From positions 701,718 through 765,717 of the forward strand of contig NZ_ATVL01000008.1 in assembly GCF_000420705.1 (NCBI RefSeq): a stretch of 64,000 bases of DNA, written 5' to 3'. The notes under the pieces are model-generated. The model was not told where the DNA came from, did no database searches, and was given only the letters and a program-made list of their open reading frames with translations. Positions 60,514 through 64,000 of the stretch are shown one piece after another. The stretch comes from Hymenobacter norwichensis DSM 15439. Lineage in GTDB: Bacteria; Bacteroidota; Bacteroidia; Cytophagales; Hymenobacteraceae. The first letter of the stretch is position 1. Every line of letters starts with the position of its first letter. A program made the translations under genes and the position numbers.

Positions 60514-61107
60514 TTAGTCCATCCCTAAATCATTCGTGAAGCTGTCGGTCAATTGAATTTCGGGCACATCTATGCCGCCGCAATAACTGGTAATACCTAT
60601 TGTGGCTCGCTGCACTTCGTATAGGGTGGCTGGTGCAGGCAATAAGTTGGCGTAGTTCTGAGCTAATATCCAATCGGCGAGGTCGGCCACGGTGCAGGCA
60701 GACCAATCGGACGGATGCGGGGCTAGATAGTCAGGGCCGAAAAGTCGTTGTAACCAGGTAGTGCGTTTTGGCTGTTTTGGCGGCCCGAGGCTCGGTAAGG
60801 CAGGCACCTCAAGTTGCAAGCAAGTAGCAAGAGCTGTGGTTTGGTTGGCGGTGCCAGGCGGCCAGAGGGCAGCTAGCAATGTGTCTTCCGTTGGGTTTTG
60901 GTGTACTGCTTGCAAGCAGCCAAGCAGCTTTGCCAGCACCATGTAATACGCTGCCGTGCGAGCGGGGTCAGTGGAAAGGCCTTTGAATTGCGTTACGCAG
61001 GCTGCCACTTCCCCAACCGTATTGAGTTTTTCAGCTTCCTGATCTGGGATGGCAAGCTGGAAGTACTCTTCGAAAGCAATAACTAACTCAACAGTATCGA
61101 GGCCCAT
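60514..61107 (-). CDS. Acyl-carrier-protein-like protein, apparently circularly permuted
   Basis: A 197-residue protein. Residues 1-38 (MGLDTVELVIAFEEYFQLAI, then PDQEAEKLNTVGEV) match the second half of an acyl carrier protein starting exactly at the phosphopantetheine serine, which here is Gly2. The last ~35 residues (VQRATIGITSYCGGIDVPEI through DSFTNDLGMD) match the first half, ending right before that serine. Residues 41-162 form an insert (KLLGCLQAVHQ..., SDWSACTVADLADWILAQN, itself ACP-helix-IV-like). It would fold as an ACP permuted at Ser36 without the attachment serine. Function unknown; it abuts DUF4268. Confidence 0.7.
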   Translation of the reverse strand: MGLDTVELVIAFEEYFQLAIPDQEAEKLNTVGEVAACVTQFKGLSTDPARTAAYYMVLAKLLGCLQAVHQNPTEDTLLAALWPPGTANQTTALATCLQLEVPALPSLGPPKQPKRTTWLQRLFGPDYLAPHPSDWSACTVADLADWILAQNYANLLPAPATLYEVQRATIGITSYCGGIDVPEIQLTDSFTNDLGMD

Positions 61108-61124
61108 AGTTTACAAAGTAGAAG

Positions 61125-61467
61125 CTAATGCCAATCATGGCCGCAATGGCGGCACTGCCGGGCAGTGGGGGTTCGGGTAAGCCGCCCATAGATTAAGCAG
61201 CTTTTCACCCCCATGCTCGTTGAAAACACGAATGGCTGTATTATACAGAAAAGCATCTGGCCCGTCCGCCAGCCGATTTAAAACGGCTTGGTCTGTTATC
61301 AAACGGCGCTGCTGTTGATCTGTCAGCAGCAGCCGTGCTTTTATTGCCTCTCCCTGTACTACAGCTAACTTTTCCTTGTAAAGGATGTGGCGCAACGCCC
61401 ACTGCTCTGATTCTGAGAGTAAATCCTTATGGTAATCGATAATATAACGGACGGTTTCCTGATCCAT
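61125..61467 (-). pseudogene. Zinc-ribbon protein gene with frameshift/deletion near its 3' end
   Basis: The frame from ATG 61467 (MDQETVRYIIDYHKDLLSESEQ through GGEKLLNL) matches a family of small Bacteroidota proteins I know from memory to end in a CPxCG...CRxCGHDWH zinc ribbon. As written it ends at 61135 with an unrelated tail (NLWAAYPNPHCPAVPPLRP). Shifting frame near 61188 restores GRLTRTPTARQ then CRHCGHDWH and a stop at 61125. The first Cys pair is missing, so a short deletion (about 2+3n bases; 11 fits) rather than one base is likely. It may have lost zinc binding. Confidence 0.65.
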
Positions 61468-61495
61468 ATTCTTACGAACAAAAACGGTTAACTGT

Positions 61496-61996
61496 CTACA
61501 TGTAGATCAGCAAGGCTTGCTTTGCAGCGGCGGCTTCGCGTACGAACTTCTTCAACTCCTTGAAACTAGTTGCTAACCATTCTACTATTTCCTCCGGCTT
61601 TTCCTCTTTGCTCCAGTCCAGCGGATATATTTCCAGCTCGTCCATTGCTGCGCTATCATAGCGCACCTTGAACTCTGGTTCCGACAAACTATCTAGCGCA
61701 GAGGCAAAGCGGCTGACTTCGGCACTGGTCAGTCCGCGCGCGGGGCCGTAGCCCAGGTCGTGGTCTTCCTCATTGCCAATGAACTCGCCGCCAGCCAATA
61801 GATACGCAAACAGTTCCGACCCTTCCCAGTCTGAGCCCGTCAGCATAAAATGCAGCCCGTGCCAGGCTTTATCCAAGTCCAACTCCTGATTGGCAGGCAC
61901 CTCTTCATCAACAAAATCCAGTACCAAATCAGGCTCATCGAGTAGTTCCCGCAGCAGCTTGTCGCTCACTTTTCTGAGTGTCATGGTCATGCTCAT
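61496..61996 (-). CDS. DUF1877 family protein (YfbM-like)
   Basis: A 166-residue protein of the YfbM/DUF1877 type. It begins MSMTMTLRKVSDKLLRELLDEPDLVLDFV, then LDLDKAWHGLHFMLTGS, LFAYLLAGGEFIGNEEDHDLGYGPARGLTSAEVSRFASAL, and YDSAAMDELEIYPLDW with a helical C-terminus. The 'DKAWHGLHFML' and 'GYGPAR' segments are hallmark. Function unknown; the family is often close to polymorphic toxin or immunity genes. The ATG at 61996 is chosen. A terminator for the next gene follows upstream. Confidence 0.82.
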   Translation of the reverse strand: MSMTMTLRKVSDKLLRELLDEPDLVLDFVDEEVPANQELDLDKAWHGLHFMLTGSDWEGSELFAYLLAGGEFIGNEEDHDLGYGPARGLTSAEVSRFASALDSLSEPEFKVRYDSAAMDELEIYPLDWSKEEKPEEIVEWLATSFKELKKFVREAAAAKQALLIYM

Positions 61997-62027
61997 AGTT
62001 GAATTGCTGTAAGAGTGAAACCAATAA

Positions 62028-62059
62028 AAACGGCCGCTCTGCAAGCAGAGCGGCCGTTT
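62028..62059 (-). terminator. Rho-independent terminator
   Basis: A perfect 15-bp stem AAACGGCCGCTCTGC (62028-62042) / GCAGAGCGGCCGTTT (62045-62059) with AA loop; on the minus strand TTTTTATT follows. It ends the 62080 gene. Confidence 0.93.
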
Positions 62060-62079
62060 CAAGGTAGGCAAATCAGCGT

Positions 62080-63312
62080 TTATTTGAACGCCTGGATGCC
62101 GGTAATGTCAGCGCCGGTGATGAGCAAGTGGATGTCGTGGGTGCCTTCGTAGGTGATGACCGATTCCAGGTTCATCATGTGGCGCATGATGGGGTACTCG
62201 CCGGTGATGCCCATGCCACCGTGAATCTGGCGGGCCTCACGGGCCACATGCAGCGCCATGTCCACGGAGTTGCGTTTGGCCATGCTAATTTGGGCGCTGG
62301 TGGCTTTGCCTTCGTTTTTGAGCATGCCGAGGCGCCAAGCCATCAGTTGGGCTTTGGTGATTTCCGTTAGCATTTCGGCCAGCTTCTTCTGCTGCAACTG
62401 GAAACCACCGATGGGCTTACCGAACTGCTCCCGCTCCAACGAGTATTTCAGAGCCGACTCGTAGCAGTCAATAGCTGCCCCAATAGCGCCCCAGGCAATA
62501 CCGAAACGAGCGGAATCGAGGCAGGACAGCGGGCCTTTGAGGCCGTCGATGTTGGGCAGAATGTTTTCCTTGGGAATCTTCACGTCCTCGAACACCAGCT
62601 CACCGGTGGTGCTAGCGCGCAGGCTCCACTTGTTGTGAATTTCGGGCGTGCTGAAGCCTTCCATGCCGCGCTCTACTATCACGCCCCGGATGCGGCCGTT
62701 GTCATCTTTGGCCCACACTACAGCCACTTGGGCTTCGGGGGAGTTGGAAATCCAGAGCTTAGCCCCGTTCAGCAAATAATAGTCGCCTTTGTCCTCGATT
62801 TTGGTGGTCATGCCACCGGGGTTGGAGCCGTGGTCGGGTTCCGTCAGGCCGAAGCAGCCGAGCCATTCGCCGCTGGCCAATTTGGGCAGGTATTTCTTGC
62901 GCTGCTCCTCCGAGCCGTAGGCGTAAATCGGGAACATCACCAACGAGCCCTGCACCGAGGCTGTGGAACGCATACCCGAGTCGCCCCGCTCGATTTCCTG
63001 CATAATTAGGCCGTAGCTGATGTAGTCGAGGCCGCCGCCGCCATACTCGGTAGGAATAGTGGGGCCGAACGCGCCTACGTCACCAAACTTGCGCACGATT
63101 TCCGAGGGAAAGTGCGCATCCTGGGCCCACTTTTCAATGCTCGGGCTGATTTCCTTTTTTACAAAGTCGCGGATGCTTTGGCGAACTAGCAGGTGCTCCT
63201 CGGTGAGCAGTCCGTCGATATCATAGTAATCGGTAAAGCCAGCGGCATTGGTGGAACCGTGGGCTTTGGCGGCTTTGGCCTGGGGCGAGAGGACGTCGGC
63301 TTGCGAAGACAT
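62080..63312 (-). CDS. Acyl-CoA dehydrogenase, glutaryl-CoA-dehydrogenase-like
   Basis: A 410-residue flavoprotein dehydrogenase. Motifs are LLTEEHLLVRQSIRDFVKKEI, GPTIPTEYGGGGLDYISYGL, FGLTEPDHGSNPGGM (FAD/substrate), DSARFGIAWGAIGAAIDC, EREQFGKPIGGFQLQQKKLAEM, QIHGGMGITGEYPIMRHM and the active-site Glu in VITYEGTHDIHLLITG. The EPDHGSNPGGM and YEGTHDIHLLITGADITGI patterns fit glutaryl-CoA dehydrogenase more than short-chain types. Start ATG 63312. A TATCTTTG box and a 19-bp palindrome sit just upstream, suggesting repressor control. Confidence 0.93.
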   Translation of the reverse strand: MSSQADVLSPQAKAAKAHGSTNAAGFTDYYDIDGLLTEEHLLVRQSIRDFVKKEISPSIEKWAQDAHFPSEIVRKFGDVGAFGPTIPTEYGGGGLDYISYGLIMQEIERGDSGMRSTASVQGSLVMFPIYAYGSEEQRKKYLPKLASGEWLGCFGLTEPDHGSNPGGMTTKIEDKGDYYLLNGAKLWISNSPEAQVAVVWAKDDNGRIRGVIVERGMEGFSTPEIHNKWSLRASTTGELVFEDVKIPKENILPNIDGLKGPLSCLDSARFGIAWGAIGAAIDCYESALKYSLEREQFGKPIGGFQLQQKKLAEMLTEITKAQLMAWRLGMLKNEGKATSAQISMAKRNSVDMALHVAREARQIHGGMGITGEYPIMRHMMNLESVITYEGTHDIHLLITGADITGIQAFK

Positions 63313-63341
63313 AAGTGAAATAACTTGGGTGGGAATCAGTT

Positions 63342-63370
63342 CAAAGATAGTGGTTTCAATACGTGAAACC
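63342..63370 (-). promoter_or_regulatory. Promoter -7 box with a palindromic operator-like site
   Basis: TATCTTTG on the minus strand (63342-63349) is a full TAnnTTTG match. Directly beside it, between -7 and -33, is GGTTTCAATACGTGAAACC (63352-63370), a 7-bp inverted repeat with 5-bp spacing, placed as a repressor site would be. No regulator gene is adjacent. Confidence 0.55.
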
Positions 63371-63515
63371 GGCCGCGCCAACCGATGGTTCGGTAGCGCT
63401 ACAAGACTAGCAGCCAGCACCACGCCCAGCGGTGAAATTGATAGGTGCGGCAGGGTTGTTCGAGTTTGCGTTTGCTGCGTAGAAGCAGCAGTACTTTCCA
63501 CCTCCTTGCCACCCC

Positions 63516-64000
63516 ATGAGCCAGTCTACTACACACAAGAAACTCAACGAGCTGGAAGCCACCGCCATCTGCGGCAACGACATTTCGTCGTCGTGTCTGT
63601 ACGTGTCGGCGCTGGCTATTGCGCACGCTGGCCAATACGCCTGGGTGGCGCTGCTGGTAGTGGGCGCAGTGCTGTTTCTGTTTCGACGCATCTACGGCGA
63701 AGTGGTGGGCGCGCTACCGCTCAACGGTGGCGCCTACAACGTACTGCTGAACACCACCAGCAAGCGCAACGCCGCGGTGGCGGCCTGCCTCACTATTCTG
63801 TCGTACATGGCTACGGCCGTTATTTCGGCTTCCGAGGCCATGCACTACCTGCACACGCTGTGGGAAGGGCTGCCCATTATCTGGGCCACCATCCTGCTGC
63901 TAGGCCTTTTTCTGCTGCTCACCATCTTGGGTATTTCCGAGTCGGCGGTGGTGGCGGTGGGCATTTTCGTGCTGCATCTGGCATCGCTCACGCTGCTGGC
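63516..64000 (+). CDS. APC-family amino acid permease, partial
   Basis: Translating from ATG 63516 gives 161 codons running off the right edge. The start is soluble (MSQSTTHKKLNELEATAICG), then come closely packed hydrophobic helices: SCLYVSALAIAHAGQYAWVALLVVGAVLFLF, the conserved GALPLNGGAYNVLLN loop, VAACLTILSYMATAVISAS, PIIWATILLLGLFLLLTILGI, and a further start of a helix. The G-x-x-P-x-x-G-G-x-Y motif is typical of APC transporters. Only the first third is present. Divergent from the acyl-CoA dehydrogenase. Confidence 0.8.
   Translation, partial: MSQSTTHKKLNELEATAICGNDISSSCLYVSALAIAHAGQYAWVALLVVGAVLFLFRRIYGEVVGALPLNGGAYNVLLNTTSKRNAAVAACLTILSYMATAVISASEAMHYLHTLWEGLPIIWATILLLGLFLLLTILGISESAVVAVGIFVLHLASLTLL

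Overview
This is a GC-rich bacterial chromosome segment from the Bacteroidota, most likely a Hymenobacter-like member of the Cytophagales (inferred from content, not from a search). Supporting signs are a TonB receptor with a carboxypeptidase-regulatory-like domain next to a DUF4249 lipoprotein, BatD, the order pheT / coiled-coil / zapA / rny, many outer-membrane and lipoprotein genes, few Shine-Dalgarno sites, and promoter -7 boxes of the Bacteroidota form TAnnTTTG. There are no rRNA or tRNA genes, insertion sequences, phage genes or CRISPR arrays. Both edges cut a gene: a sensor histidine kinase on the left and an APC permease on the right.

Layout. 1-8.4 kb: partial histidine kinase, HD phosphohydrolase, NAD(P)-binding protein, outer-membrane proteins, TonB receptor with DUF4249 partner, and a two-repeat secreted protein. 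8.5-15.2 kb: a 1159-residue hybrid histidine kinase, an OmpH/Skp-like protein and an S9 peptidase. 15.2-17.9 kb: a retropepsin-like protein, RimK and an AstE/AspA-type metallohydrolase, probably a peptide-tagging operon. 18-22.3 kb: sorbosone-dehydrogenase-like protein, 2TM protein, macro domain, DoxX, alpha/beta hydrolase, DUF502. 22.4-25.4 kb: a small lipoprotein, two tandem paralogues of unknown function, cmk and ispH. 25.4-34.6 kb: adenine deaminase, response regulator, cysteine-synthase/CBS-like enzyme, sucD, a nonsense-split lipoprotein gene, a mercuric-reductase-like flavoprotein and a GNAT acetyltransferase. 34.6-41.6 kb: rny, zapA, coiled coil, pheT, DUF1684, radC. 41.6-51.1 kb: metallophosphoesterase, uvsE, HTTM protein, aroC, batD and small proteins. 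51.4-54.9 kb: two tandem pairs of exported ferritin-like proteins. 55-64 kb: queG, ruvB, a patch of small accessory genes (HIRAN, DUF4268, a permuted ACP-like protein, a frameshifted zinc-ribbon gene, DUF1877), a glutaryl-CoA-dehydrogenase-like enzyme and a permease.

The strongest unexplained signal is intergenic. At least a dozen gaps are almost filled by long near-perfect palindromes. Five of these share a GTGA unit repeated about every 8 bp. They often start within a few bases of a start codon and end at the next gene's stop codon. Other points of note are an ACP-like protein that appears permuted exactly at the phosphopantetheine serine, a ferritin-like paralogue that has lost two metal ligands, and two broken genes (amber stop at 30414; frameshift near 61188).
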